A stretch of 64,000 nt of DNA from Cordylochernes scorpioides (taxonomy: Eukaryota > Arthropoda > Arachnida > Pseudoscorpiones > Chernetidae), in contig CP092865.1 of assembly GCA_030710605.1 (NCBI GenBank), forward strand, positions 139,585,505 to 139,649,504, in the 5' to 3' direction. Every line of letters starts with the position of its first letter. The first letter of the stretch is position 1. Position numbers and translations under genes: made by a program. Below, piece after piece: positions 34,270-46,500 of this stretch. Under the pieces are notes generated by a model that worked only from the letters and a program-made list of their open reading frames with translations, made no database searches and was not told where the DNA came from.

Positions 34270-35010
34270 TGGTACCTTTTTACCGTTTAGGTCCAGTTGC
34301 ATAGTTGCGGAAATAAACCTTGCAACCTGTAGTAAACTGCTCCTGCCTTCTTACGGCCTCATGAAATACCTCTCGCGGATTTCCCATCTTGGTATTAAAT
34401 TCGAGAATCTTGATCTTAAACTTCTCTTCATTAGCAGTTCCGCCGGGGAATTCCTTTATTACAGTTTGGGGGGAATGCTCTATGAGCAAATAGGAAACTT
34501 TGTAGATTCGTCTCTAAATCATCCTTCTCATTATTTTTTCTCAAAAAGTTTTAAACTCTCTTACATATCTCTCAGCTAAACCATCTGTACTAGGATTATA
34601 CGGACTGGTCTTAGTGTGCCGTATACCATTCATTTTTGTAAATTGCTCGAATTCACCGGAGACAAACTGTCTTCCGTTATCTGTAACAAAAAAATAGGGC
34701 AATCCAATTCTGGCGAGAATTTCTCTAAGATGACTTATAATCGTTTTTTCTGGTAATATCTTTGATGATAAAAATTCCTATCCACTTTGAGTATGCGTCC
34801 ACGTGAACCAAAAACATTCTTCCCATGAACGGACCCGCTAGATCAAGATGAAGTCGATGCCACGGTTTTTCGGGCCAAGTCCATTCCGAGATGGTAGCCG
34901 GGGGCATGCTTTCCGATTCTTGGCATACTCTACATTCTCTAGTTAACTCCTCGATGTTACTGTCTATGCCTGGCCACAAGAAAATACCGTCTGGCAATCA
35001 TCTTCATTTT
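34270..35010 (-). pseudogene. Gypsy integrase remnants
   Basis: The minus strand gives ECRVCQES (end of the zinc domain) and HRLHLDLAGPF (first catalytic Asp). Further on, in other frames, come VTDNGRQF (second Asp) and STDGLAERYV (catalytic Glu), then a C-terminal VYFRNYATGPKR piece at 34280-34489. The triad residues survive individually while the frame does not. Confidence 0.8.
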
Positions 35011-35369
35011 AACAATCCCCATGTGTATTTCAATGCAAGTCATTTAAAATTAAAGATCTTATTTTGGGGGGAATTACCACTCTTTCACGCCATTGAAGAC
35101 AACCAAACTCCAAACTTAATTCCTCATTGATCTTATAATGAGGAGCTAGTGGGTTTTCTCTCGGTACCCTTGTGAATTTCCAGCACAGTTGCCTTCTCTA
35201 ACATTCCTTAATACTATAGACAGTATTTTATCATGGGGCGTCTCAATAGCCACCTCCATAAAAGAGAACGGTACCTCAATCGACTTCCTAAGAAGAAGTA
35301 CCTGTCTTCATCAAGAGACTTCCCTGACACTCGATTCTAAAGGAAGACGTGACAATGCGTCAACATTGG

Positions 35370-35770
35370 AATTATCACTAGTTTTTTCGATATTCCACAG
35401 TATAATTAAATGCAGCTAATTTTAAGGACCTTCTTTTAATTCTGGATGATGCACATATGGGAATTGGTTTATGAGGTGAAAATATATGAATTAAGGGGTC
35501 GGTTGTCTGTGACCAATACAAATTTTCGTCCCAGTAAGTATTGTCTGAATTTCTCAACGCCAAAAGTTATGCTCAACGCTTTCTGTTCTAGTTGAGAGAA
35601 ACGTTTTTCCGCTTCAGTTAATGTTCTAGAAGCAAAAGCTATAGGGCATTCTTCCTTTCTATCATTTCTATGACTCAGAATTACGCCTAGTCCATAGTCC
35701 ATTAATAATGATTCACATTTTTTAAATAACATTCGATATTTTTTCGTCCAATTCCATCTACAATTTTTTA
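35370..35770 (-). pseudogene. Gypsy RNase H remnants
   Basis: Two overlapping frames encode YGLGVILSHRND, PIAFASRTLTEAEKRFSQLE, REF-like FRQYLLGRKF, and VTDNRPL, then KRRSLKLAAFNYTVEY. This is the canonical gypsy RNase H and connection, split by a frameshift near 35470-35560. Confidence 0.85.
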
Positions 35771-35822
35771 TTCAAAAGTTAATAGAATAGCGCTAAAATG
35801 TTTGCTGTAATTCTTTATGAAT

Positions 35823-36600
35823 CTATAATAATAAATTAAGAGTCATATGAAAGATCTCAATTGCGAAACATTCTTTAGGTTCAGGCGCCTCTATCCCTGC
35901 TTTAATTTTATTTTCTAAGGGATTCAGTCCATATTTATCCATTTTAAACCCTAAATATTCCACCGATTTATTTTTAAATTTACATTTATATCTGTTTAAC
36001 TTAAAACCTTTTTCTTGCAATCATCTAAACACTAGATCCAACTTTTGTTCATGATCTTCAAAGTATTTTCCTGCAACCAAAATATCATCTAGGTAGCAGG
36101 CCACACCTGGCAAATCAGAAAATAGACCTTCCATAATCCTCCGAAATTTATTTGGTGCTACCGCTACGTCATATGGTAGTCTTTTATAAGAAAACAACCT
36201 CTTTGTTGTGTTTATATCAACAACAGCTTTGGCTTCTTCCGCTAACATTACTTGTAAGTAAGCCTGTGATAGGTCTAGAGTCGAAAGTACGGTGCTTGTA
36301 GATACCTATCTAATTCTATTGCTTATTAGCTGTGCATCTAAAATCACCACATATCCTTACACTACCATCCTTTTTTGATGCCGGTACTATTGGAGCGGTC
36401 CAATATGCATGAACTATAAGTTATAAAATGCAAGAATTCACTAAACGATCAATTTGATTATCTACTTTGTTTTTTAGAGAGAAGGTAAACTTCTGGCCTT
36501 ACAAAACAAAGGAGTCACATCCTTTTTTAAATTAAAATTTATTCTAACGTCCTTTAGACAGCCCAAATCTTTGTGAAACAAATCTGCTTACCTATCCATC
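35823..36600 (-). pseudogene. Gypsy reverse transcriptase remnants
   Basis: YKRLPYDVAVAPNKFRRIME and CYLDDILVAGK (catalytic YLDD) at 36021-36248, then FKLNRYKCKF and VEYLGFKMDKYGLNP at 35823-36020. The N-terminal fingers (36250-36600) are present only as broken fragments. Confidence 0.85.
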
Positions 36601-37006
36601 AAATTTTTATATATTTAAATATATTTCTATTATATTCATTATTTAAAATTTTAATGCTAAACAATATAGAATAATCAAGTTTCAACTGTTTAAGCCATTC
36701 TCTTCCTAATAAAATTACCTGGATTTTTTCATTTACAACTATTAATCGTAAATATTGGTTGGCTTCTTTTACAAAAACATTTCTTTGATCTATAATCTCT
36801 ATTGATTTACCACAAAAGGATTTTAATCTTAAATTTGTTGGAAATAATCTTTTACCTTGCCAATAATTCTTATAAATATCTTTAGGTATTAACGTAACTG
36901 GACTTCCTGTATCTTTTGTAAAGCACAAAGAATTATCATCTACTGTTAAATTTATTGTGGCATCAGTTTTCGCCCTGTACAGAATATATAGAGTCCTCTT
37001 GTACAA
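36599..37006 (-). pseudogene. Gypsy protease remnant
   Basis: About 115 residues with the retropepsin active site KDTGSPVTLIP and a second half VILLGREWLKQL. Upstream minus-strand sequence (37040-37150) shows Cys/His strings of gag zinc knuckles, interrupted by stops. Confidence 0.8.
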
Positions 37007-37039
37007 ATTTACATCCCCACATTCTTTTACTAGCTTTGG

Positions 37040-37960
37040 CAGACCCTACTTAAATGACCCAGTTTATTACATTTTTAAAACAAGTCTTTGTTCTATGAGG
37101 TAAAACAGATGCCACGTGTGAATGTCTTTCACCACATCTATAACCACACTATTTTGCCTTTGCCACTTTGCCTGAAAGGCCTATACTGCGCCGTACTATT
37201 ATTGTACTCACCCTTTTTATCCTTTCAATTCACAGTGGATATCTTGGCCACTAATTTATCTTGTAATTCTCTTGTATTTATCTCCGCAAATTCGAACGAG
37301 ATCGCCACTGCAAAAACTTTATCCAGGGTGACATCGTCGTCCTCTTGTAGTAGCTTCTTTTGCAGGATTTCCGACTTGATTCCAGCCACAAAACGGTCTC
37401 GCGTCTATGGTTCCCAACATATCGACGAAATTACAATTTATTGCCAAATGTTTCAATTCTCTAAGATATTCCGAATTGATTTTCCTTCCTGCTGAATTCT
37501 CTTTAAAATCTGCATCGCTGTGGTATCACTTTCTTCTTTGTATCCAAATGCAGCTTAATTCTTTGAATGATAGTATCATAGGTTGATCTTTCATTAGACC
37601 AGGAAGGAAATGTCGTTTCCCTGCTTCAAAGTTTCAGAATCTGGTAGCGAGGTAAAAATTAGCACTTTAATCTCCTCCTTCAGATGCCAAAAAGAAAGCC
37701 TCAAATATTTGTACAAAAAAGATCGAAGTGTCCTACACTGGGCTATAGCATCTAAAAGGTACTATTAACTTTGAACTTGTCATGCTGACCTTTTCTACTC
37801 CTTTGTTTTCTTGATCCAGATAGTTTAAAAGATGTTAATCTTAACCCATTTTCCTATTTTTTCCTCTCCATAAGCCGAGAGTCAGATTTGTTTAAAAGAT
37901 GTAGTTGTTATACTTTGCATAGACAAACCGTTTTCCTCAGCTTTTTACTGGCTCTGTAGA
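37040..37960 (-). pseudogene. Gypsy gag remnant
   Basis: The C-terminal knuckle region (CGYRCGERHSHVA) is visible; the rest is too broken to trace. Assigned by position between the primer site and protease. Confidence 0.5.
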
Positions 37961-37983
37961 TCGCGCATCCTCGTCGCCACTTT

Positions 37984-38121
37984 TGTTGTGTCGTAATTAG
38001 ACGTACAAGAGCTCAAACTTGACCATGGCCAACAACAAATGTCCAATTTATATATACATATATTTTTACATAATGAGGCTTTAAATAATACAAATAATAT
38101 CATCTATTTACATAAACAACG
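37984..38121 (-). repeat. 5' LTR of the gypsy element
   Basis: Bounded inside by the candidate primer site and outside by CATAAACAAC; partner of 33787-33882. Confidence 0.65.
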
Positions 38122-38122
38122 G

Positions 38123-40040
38123 TTAATATATAGCGAGAAGAGTAAAGGACTGAGCACAGATCTCTGAGGTACACCAGCCCATGTTCTTCGGTCCTTGGAA
38201 AATGTTCCATTGACCCGAACCTTTATCCTTCTTCCCTAAGAAGTCTGCAATCCAGATTAAGGTTTTTCGTCTTACTCCGATGTTGTGCAGCCTTTCAAAT
38301 AATTTCTACACTCGATCAAAAGCTGAGGTCATATCCAGGAATACGGCCGTTGTCTTCCTTTGGGCGGTTTTTCCTAGAAATCTATTATTGATTGACAGAA
38401 GTAGAAACAGTTTAATCAGTTGTACAGTGTCTGGATCTTTAGGCAGTTTGGTAGAAGTTTATTTTTTTATTGTTAGTGAGCCAGACTATGAGCCTAGAGT
38501 GGATAATTCATTCTGTTATTTTACAAAGTATGCTGGTAAGTAGCAATTGGCCGATAGTTCTTGGCATTCCTTAGCATCTTTGTTTTGGTTTCAGTATTGG
38601 CACTATAATTGATATCTTCCAATTCTTTGGTAGTTTACCAGTTTGCCATTAAATGTTCAGTATTCGTAGGAGTTGATTTTAGCTTCGTCTCCAAAGTGTT
38701 TTAATCATTTGACCAAAGATTAGAGCATCTCCAGGTGACATCTTGGATTTAACTTTCCTATTGATGAATTTAGCTCATTCAGTGTGAAGTCTCTCGAGTG
38801 AATATCTTGTTGATGGTAATTTCTTGCTTGTTTAACTAACTTGTTTTATATTATTTTTTAGAGTCCTGCCTTCATTCGTATAGCAGAGTCTGGAAGTGCT
38901 TGAAAGATATTCAGCAATTATGTCAGCCATCTGTTTGTTCGTTCTCGCTGTTCATATCGGTTAGATTATTGGAGGATTAGTGTTGGTTTTGATTGTTTTA
39001 ATAACACTAATTATATTCCAGTGATGGCTTTTCCTTTTTTGGATCCATTTTTTTCGCAGAATTCTGCCAATTTTTCTTGTTTGCATATCCAAATTTCTTG
39101 TTCTATATTTTGTGACTAATTTCAATGAGTTCCTTTATGATTTCTTCTGTTTTATTTGTTTTAAGAAGTTCATTTTTATTGTCTCTCTCTGCAATCATTG
39201 CCTCGAATTGTGGTCCTTCCAGTAAAGTATTCACAGGTCTTACGTCTACCTCTAGGTATCGATACTTTTGCAGCTTTGGATATGTTCAAAGAGAATTTTT
39301 CCATTTTTTTGTCAATCGTTCTGTGATTTAATTCTTCGTTGCACAGTTCTTCAAGCTTTTCTGTAATTTTTTTCCAGTGTTCTTTTATACTGTTGGTAAT
39401 TCTCAATTTTGAATTTTAGGGTTGTTAAAATTGGTCTGTGGTCACTGATTGCACTTTTCAGAATTTTCGATTGTGTTGTGGGTGCGATGTTGTAATTTAT
39501 CGCTGTGATGTCTATTGCGGATTCTGTGCCTGTGGACTTGGATAGATAGGTGTTCTTTTCGTTATTTAACGGCGTAAGGTCGAGGTCGGTTAGCATGTCC
39601 TCAACCTGCTGACCTTTGTTATCCTGGACAGGTGATCCCCAAGTTGGTCTTTCGGCGTTAAAATAACCAAGTATGATTGCGATATCCGAAGACGCTTCAC
39701 TTAATGTTTCTATCAGGCTGTATTGATGCTAAGTATTATCGTGGTGATAAACATTATGATTGGAATTGTTTTATCTGTAAGATAGTTTCAATTGCCTGAG
39801 CTTCTGTCGTGCTTTCTCTAGGCTTACTCTGATTATAGGCGATTTCCTTAAATTTGATTTCTAGAGTTTTAATCAAAACGGCAAGTCCTCCTCCGAATTT
39901 TCCCGGTCTGTCCATTCGTAGTGTTGTATAATATTTGATATTGAATCTCAGATTCTGATTCAATTTTGTCTCCTGAGGACAATTAATATGTACATTGATG
40001 TCACAGAGAAGACAAGGTCAGCTCTTTATTTTCCTCTGGG
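38123..40040 (-). pseudogene. Non-LTR retrotransposon (LINE) ORF2, degraded
   Basis: Minus strand. An apurinic-type endonuclease region near 39750-39960 includes RPGKFGGGLAVLIK, and ISDHRPILTTL lies near 39430-39470. A connecting region follows (39176-39406). The reverse transcriptase ends near 38130-38230 with the motif AGVPQRSVLSPLLFSLYIN. Numerous stops and shifts. The RT core beyond that motif (with its DD box) is cut off at about 38123, where the gypsy LTR begins, so the gypsy element may have inserted into it. Confidence 0.8.
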
Positions 40041-40299
40041 TACCATTTATATTGAGTTGTAGTAGATTGAATTGTGTCCTCGTAGTAGATTTCTCATCAT
40101 GAGCTCGAGCTGCAGCTCCTGACGCGGCGGTTACCCCGGACGCGGTAGCATTACTGGAGATATCAGTTTTGCTATTCATTTGAAAATGGGTGCGGTTGCA
40201 ACATTAGTCATCTTGGAAACGAACCAGAATTTGGTCAAATATTCCAAGGGTCCAGGGGGGACCGCAAGGAGGTGTGGTCGAACTTCTCCCCTTCCCCCT

Positions 40300-40620
40300 G
40301 GAATGCCGTCACTACAGGATAAAGCACTCTTGGTGAATTTTTTTAATTGTGATTCAGAATCTGCCACTGAAGCTTTAACGAGCGTTTCGTTCCTTTAAAG
40401 ATATTCGAAGCGGTAAAGGACCAATGAGTTGCTACTCTTTAAAGCGATTGATTAAAAGTTTTGAGGAAACTGGATCTCTGGAAGCAAAACCTCGGAGTGA
40501 AGACCATCGACATGCAAGTCAGTGGCTGTTACGGTTTTGCAGAATGCTGAAGCTATTGAAACGTTATCCACGTATGGAGAAGTAAGTGCTAGACAAGTAT
40601 CTCGACAAAAACGGGGATTT
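40300..40620 (+). pseudogene. DDE transposase N-terminal helix-turn-helix fragment
   Basis: Plus strand reads DKALLVNFFNCDSESATEAL, then after a shift FKDIRSGKGPMS and LIKSFEETGSLEAKP, then TLSTYGEVSARQVSRQ. This is the DUF4817-type helix-turn-helix found at the start of many arthropod mariner-like transposases. It is frameshifted and ends at the N gap. Confidence 0.7.
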
Positions 40621-40720
40621 NNNNNNNNNNNNNNNNNNNNNNNNNNNNNNNNNNNNNNNNNNNNNNNNNNNNNNNNNNNNNNNNNNNNNNNNNNNNNNNN
40701 NNNNNNNNNNNNNNNNNNNN
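40621..40720. other. Assembly gap of exactly 100 N
   Basis: A fixed-length run of N, typical of scaffolded contigs with unknown spacing. True distance between 40620 and 40721 is not known. Confidence 0.99.
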
Positions 40721-40794
40721 TCATTAAAACATCCAGAATTCAACAAATTATTGATTTCACAAATAAAAAGGTTTCCAGAGAAAATTCTCCAATA

Positions 40795-40985
40795 TCCCCC
40801 GATTCTTTCAAAAGTCTAACCCCACCAGCGAGTGCAAGTAACCAAACGAGGCTCTGGCAATATTTGTAAGTGCAAAGTCGAACTGCTTTTTACATGTGTA
40901 GACATGTGGTGCAATTACAGTAAAAGCAGTCGCCAACTTCTACCCACCATGATTATCATGGCCTGTACCACGTGTACTAGGGATA
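40795..40985 (+). repeat. SINE-like repeat, tail part
   Basis: Matches the tails at 6001-6190 (reversed), 16704-17010 and 62063-62297: AGTCGAACTG, ACATGTGTAGACATGTGG, CATGATTATCATGG, CCACGTGTACT. The sequence then runs into a Penelope-tail-like piece (40995-41080). Confidence 0.7.
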
Positions 40986-41193
40986 AGCAACAAAAAAGTT
41001 TATTTTTATTTGATTAACACCGTCTCAAGCCTTCAGGCATCTCTGCCCTTCTACAGGAGAACATATATAACGAATAAATCGCTGACTGATGCCAGAATGG
41101 TTTGTTTAACGAATATCCAGGAGATTAAAATCAATTGATGTGAAATTATTGGTTGATGTATTGATTCCAATAGATAGTTCGATAATAAATTGT

Positions 41194-41393
41194 CTTGTGG
41201 CGACTACACTTTGCTTCAGCGAGTGCGAACTGGGACAAAGCTTCAATACACATACGGGCGGAAGAATGGCGGCCGCACTATGCCTCGGCAAGCGCGTGCT
41301 GGGATAACACGTCACTACGCATGCGCGGCTCGTATGTGTTTTGAAGCTTTGTCCCAGTTCGCGCTCGCTGAAGCAAAGTGTGGTCGCCACAGA
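41194..41393. repeat. GC-rich foldback element
   Basis: Arms TGTGGCGACTACACTTTGCT and AGCAAAGTGTGGTCGCCACA, pairing for about 60 bp around a GC-rich centre with GGCGGCCGCACTATGCC. Confidence 0.85.
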
Positions 41394-41442
41394 CTTCTCG
41401 TAAAGATAGAGGCTGCCTGGCCGGCATTCATATTTATTGAAA

Positions 41443-42325
41443 ACTAGCGGACGTACCCGGCTTCGCCCGAGGTTTTACCCGAGTAAAGGTTTGTCTAACG
41501 AACATCTGTTAAAACAATTCTCTATAAATTTATAAAAAATAAGATATATTTTGATAAGTTGAAACTCGTAAATTTGAATCTCTCGATAAAGTGAACATTT
41601 TTTCCCGGTCCCTGTGTGCCGTGTCATCCTGAATTTTGTCTTCCATAATTTTCGACATTACAAAATCATCGTTTTATCTAGTGAACATATTTTCCCGGTC
41701 CCTTGAAAAATATTCGATAAGTTGAATAAAATAATGGTCGTGAATCTCTCGATAAAGTGATTATTTTTTCCCGGTCCCTGTGTGCCGTGTCATCCTGAAT
41801 TTTGTCTTTCCTAATTTTCTACATTACAAAATCATCGTTTTATCTACATATTTTCCCGGTCCCTTGAAAAATACTCGATAAGTTGAATAGAATCATGGTC
41901 GTTTATGGAAGATGGACGTAGTTCCCGGAGGTTACCCGCCCCCCCCAGCGCCAGGACCTCTTGATTCCTCTGATTGGCCGGCGGCCGGACGGGGGTGGGG
42001 GGGAGGGGGGGGGGGGGAAGGGGGGCTCTTGATCCCTCTGATTGGTCGGTGGGAACTTGGACTGTCCAATGGCCGGCGGCCGGACGGGGGGGGGGCAGAC
42101 CTAAGCCTAAGGCGGCTCTGCTTGCGAGTTAAAGCTACAAATCTGCAAATAACTCTAAGGATATTAAAGATATTCAAGAAATTATTTTTCGTAAACCTTT
42201 CCGGGGATACACCTAATAATATCCCAAAATTTCACGGCGATTGGATGTATGGTTTTTGAATCCATAGAGGACACACAGACACACACACACACAGACACAC
42301 AGACATTCAATTTGATATATATAGA
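41443..42325 (+). repeat. Interspersed repeat with CCCGGCTTCGCCCG head, third copy
   Basis: Longest copy: head CTAGCGGACGTACCCGGC, two internal repeats of a ~150-bp CTCGATAAAGTGAACATTTT block, a G-rich part (41990-42100), then a tail of (ACACACAG)n and TTTGATATATATAGAT. Followed by a small AGATACTTCGGCCAGT foldback at 42330-42395. Confidence 0.6.
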
Positions 42326-42409
42326 TAAAGATACTTCGGCCAGTAATTCTTTTTTTTTTTTTCAAATAAAAATATTTACTGGCCGAAATATCTTTATTTT
42401 CAAGAAACA

Positions 42410-42796
42410 TTTGTCTTTTGTATTATAAAGCAAAATAATATCGTTCAAATACAATAGTAGAACTCTGAAAGTGTTATGGTTGACGAAACCGTTGATAGGG
42501 TTCACTACTGATGAACCAAGCCCTCCCAATAATTTCTCATCATAGTAAGGATAGTAAAAAATTTAGGAAAAAAACATCTCCTGATCGTGCAATTAAACAT
42601 TTGCTGACGGCTTGTCCCATCTGTCGGAATAAATATCAATGATGTCGCAAGCCATCAGAAACTTAGTTACATGATCAGGAGATGCTTTTTTCTTAATTTA
42701 TGCATCTGATCTCAGTAAATTTCACTTTTGTACTATTTTTTCAAGTAGATAGTGTATTTTATTAGTAAAATAATGGTTTTATTGCTTATATATATA
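42410..42796. repeat. Foldback relics
   Basis: A copy of the GGGTTCACTACTGATGAACC family (42495-42555) and a shortened GATGGCTTGC-type foldback (about 42570-42690) with arms CATCTCCTGATCGTG / CATGATCAGGAGATG. Confidence 0.6.
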
Positions 42797-43562
42797 TGAT
42801 AATTTAAACCAATAACCCTATATTATGTAATACGTATAACAAGATTGTCATGTTGTATATAGAACTAATTGCAAATCTATAAATAATTATACGCATAATT
42901 GACATGTCTCCTTGCATAACCATATGTAATGTACTGAGGATGAATAAATAAAACTATATAATAGATTAAAAGCTGAGTAAAAGCAAGATTGAGAGAATTA
43001 CAAAGTAACTTCTAAAGATAGATTGGAAGCGACAGACTGTCGCCAGTGTCCGGTGTCCCTCGACACGTGTGACACGTGCATGACCCAATTCTCGTAGTAT
43101 AAAAAGGCCCGTAGCAACAGCAGTCAGTTCAGTTCCAGTGAGTCTTCCGGTCAGCGTCACCCCTTATCGTCTCCAGGGACCAACTCATCGACCATGTAAA
43201 ACAGTAAGGAATCTTCTATCTCCATCTTGCTTTTGGCTCGACTTTTTATCTATTCAAGGAACTTTCTTTCAACTGTGTCGCTTCGTTTTGTGTATGTGGA
43301 CATTCCCAAGCTTTTTCCACTCTGCCTCGACCACGACTGCCTGTACCCTGTGAGAACTGTTAAAGGTCCTACAAGGTGCAGAGAGGTACTGGAAAACTCT
43401 CCACTGTCCCTCTCGGTTACTACAGGTTTGACCCTCGGTTGCATCACCTTATTACAGAGAGTCGACGAGGTACTACAAGAGTCAACCAGAACTCCAACGC
43501 ATTATTACAGAGAGTCGACAGGATCCCTAATCACAGATAAGTCGACTCAACGCATTATTACA
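42797..43562 (+). repeat. 5' LTR with core promoter
   Basis: TATAAAAAG at 43098-43106 is followed about 28 bp later by GTCAGTT (A at 43126), the arthropod initiator form, marking the probable U3/R boundary. A ~53-bp unit (ATTACAGAGAGTCGACAGGA) repeats across the LTR end into the interior. Confidence 0.85.
43098..43129 (+). promoter_or_regulatory. TATA box and initiator in LTR
   Basis: TATAAAAAG, then TCAGTT at the spacing expected for an RNA polymerase II start. The same pair occurs in the 3' LTR near 47666-47697. Confidence 0.75.
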
Positions 43563-46500
43563 GAGAGTCGACAGGATCCCTAATCACAGATAAGTCGACT
43601 CAACACATTATTACAGAGAGTCGACAGGATTACCACAACGAAGGAGACCACAACGAAGAAGGTAAAAAGACTGTCCAGATAGAAAAGAGCCAAGAAGCAA
43701 AGATGGAGGAACAAGCATGCCATTCCAACGAAACGACCAAGCAATCTTCCCCCCAACGACACAGCCGAATATCCCGCAAAATAAGCCGGTGAGAAGTTAC
43801 CCACCTTCGGCCTTACAACGCAACCATCCAGACGACATGCCACCATCGCCAAACAGAAGTCACAAGCTTCTACAAGCTCTACATGGGACGCCTTCCACGT
43901 CATCAGGACAACAACCAAAGACCAAGTCTCCTGACTGAACAATCATAAAAACTGTGAGTTTTTAAAAAACTACTTAACTCTCTCCTCATGCTAACAACTT
44001 GATTTTCCATAAATATAATGTTTATTTTTACTGTAATTATTTTTAAATCAAATTTTACCATTTTTATAGCATTTCAATTCAAATGTTAAAAATTGTACAC
44101 CCTCATTTATCATTTTTACTTTATTTTAAGTAACTTTTAAATTTTAATTCATTACTTTCAATTTTACATTAAAAAACTCATATTATATTTAAATTACTCG
44201 AATCATAATTCTAAACTTATTTGTGTGTTTCTCTTAATACCTTATTTTTATACCAAAAACACCAATGTCTTAAATAAATACACAAAACTTTGCAAAAATC
44301 ATTGTTATGTTCACTATTTTATGTACACGCCCCATTCAAAATATAAGTCACTATCATGCCATTGCCCTTTTACAAGTATAATTTTTGCACTACCATAAGC
44401 ACCGATTAAAAAAATATATTCAAATTTTAATAAACATAGATGAAACGCTTTTTTTTTTTAAATACAAAAATCGAAAGATACACTATCTTCAAAAGCACAA
44501 CTAGAAAAGTAACTGTCCTTCCCCAAAACAAGTTAAAAATTCCAACATAACTACACTCCCTCGTCCTTTTCTTTTTACATGCATAATTATTAATATAATT
44601 CACACATCCCTCGGAACGAACTTCAACACATTCCCACCTTACTTTCTCCAATTGGCCACCATCTATTAACGCGCAATTTATCAAGACGTCCAATTTCGAG
44701 CCACACGAGCTCCATATCGTCGCGAATACAAAGATTTCACGATAAACATACCACCTCTATAACAATCTGAAAATTCTCGATGTGTTTCGTACAACAACCA
44801 CCCATGACTAATAAATTTGTTGTTCATTCGGAAACTAGTTAGATGCTGTACCAAAAACGAAGACTTCACGTGACACCTTTCCATACAATTCACCCACTAG
44901 TGTCACACAGCGCAACACAACAATTTTTCTCACTTAACAGGCCCAAGACGCCTTCATGCCTGTGACACCTCACCAAAGCGTGTCTACGTCGGAAAGTCGC
45001 ACTTTTATTCACATCTACCTGACATCATTGAATAACATTTTTTATTAAGTCCGCAACATCGTCGAGACACAACGCTTGCAAACACAGAGAAAACTATATT
45101 TTCAAATAGGAGAGAAACAAATTACCACAGTGAAGGGAGAGAGATTTTTTTTCTAGCCAGCAGGGTGACTCACAACGCCCGCCAACATCAATAAACAGCA
45201 GCGGCGTCAGGTTAACATGACACCTCCAATTTCAGTAGGCCGTACCTTGGCACAGCAGAATGCTAGATTTTCGTGTCCAAATAACCTACCAGATTAAAAC
45301 GGATAGGAAAGTTATATAAAATTCCTTTTATAGCAAATCTTATTTTTATAAGGTTATCGATCCTTTAAATGACATCATATGAGACGCCATATTATACCAT
45401 CGTAAAAAGACAATTAAATCCCCAAAATGGCGCCCATCGCCACGACAATGTTCCAATCTTCAACACTCTTCACTGTCAATCATTCAATTATATGGCTTTT
45501 GGGTACGCTTTTAATACGAACAAACACAACATTACCGGCTCATTCGTTAGGAATAAAAAAGGATTTAACCTCTCATTTCTCCATATGTAACGCCATGTTA
45601 CATGGAGAAAAGATCTGTTAAATTAATAGTTTAAATGATTTTTCCCAAGCGTAACAAGCCGGCGTTTGGGTAGGCTCACCTAAAAATTTTGCAGACCAAC
45701 AGCATAAAACGCTCTGCAATCTTTTTAGCGCCTAAGACATGCACTACACACTTCATGTACCCAAAGTCCCCATCTTCCAATACACTGACATCATTTTTAG
45801 GGATCAAGATCGCTCCCCGTCTGGTCTCACATAATATAATCGGGAAGATCTGGCATAGACCAACTTCTCAGACCGGACCAAAGCGACATAGGATCACATT
45901 GCCTCCCCGTTGGCCAAACTAAAGACATTAATAATATTGCACCTACACATAGACATTGTGTGTAAGTATGTTCTTTTTTTTTCAGGAACGAATATTTTTT
46001 GTTTTCTTTTAACTTTTCTTCAAAAGAGACATTTTTTGCTCCATTTGTTACTACTTAACATTTATCTAATCATTAATAACCTTTAATTATATTATATTTT
46101 TTGTATAAAATCTTGAATAATTATTTTTATTTTTATTTTTTTTTTACTTTTCAATTATATAATCAAATTTTTATTCCAACATTATTTTAACAACTTTATT
46201 TTAACAATTTTATTTTTCATGATATTATTTTAGTATGGCAAAACATTTAATTCTTTCAATAATCAGTTTTAATTCATTATTATATATTTTATATATTACT
46301 AATTCATTATTATATCTTTTATATTTTACTAATTCATTATTATATCTTTCATATAGTACATGTTTGATCTTATCCACTTATACTTTTTTTTATCCGCAAT
46401 CACATTTTTATCTTTTTATTCACTATATTTTTGTTTAAATACTTTATTATATGACAATGTTTGTTTATCATCAACTATCGGGCATATACAACAATCGTTT

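Larger units (their letters stand above)
33787..38121 (-). mobile_element. Ty3/gypsy LTR retrotransposon, heavily degraded
   Basis: Minus-strand element. The 5' LTR is about 37984-38121 (138 bp). A candidate primer site, TGGCGACGAGGATG, lies on minus at 37966-37979. At the other end a purine tract (33885-33895 read on minus) abuts a truncated 3' LTR at 33787-33882. Gag, protease, RT, RNase H and integrase are recognisable in gypsy order but broken by many stops and frameshifts. No envelope gene is seen. Confidence 0.88.

Noticed and set aside
40452..40869. Frames crossing the N run
   Set aside because: Their middle is gap; only the part before 40620 resembles a transposase.
42966..43583. Several frames in the 766-bp LTR, repeated at 47534-48280
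   Set aside because: They occur only because the LTR is duplicated; they cross the promoter and lack protein features.
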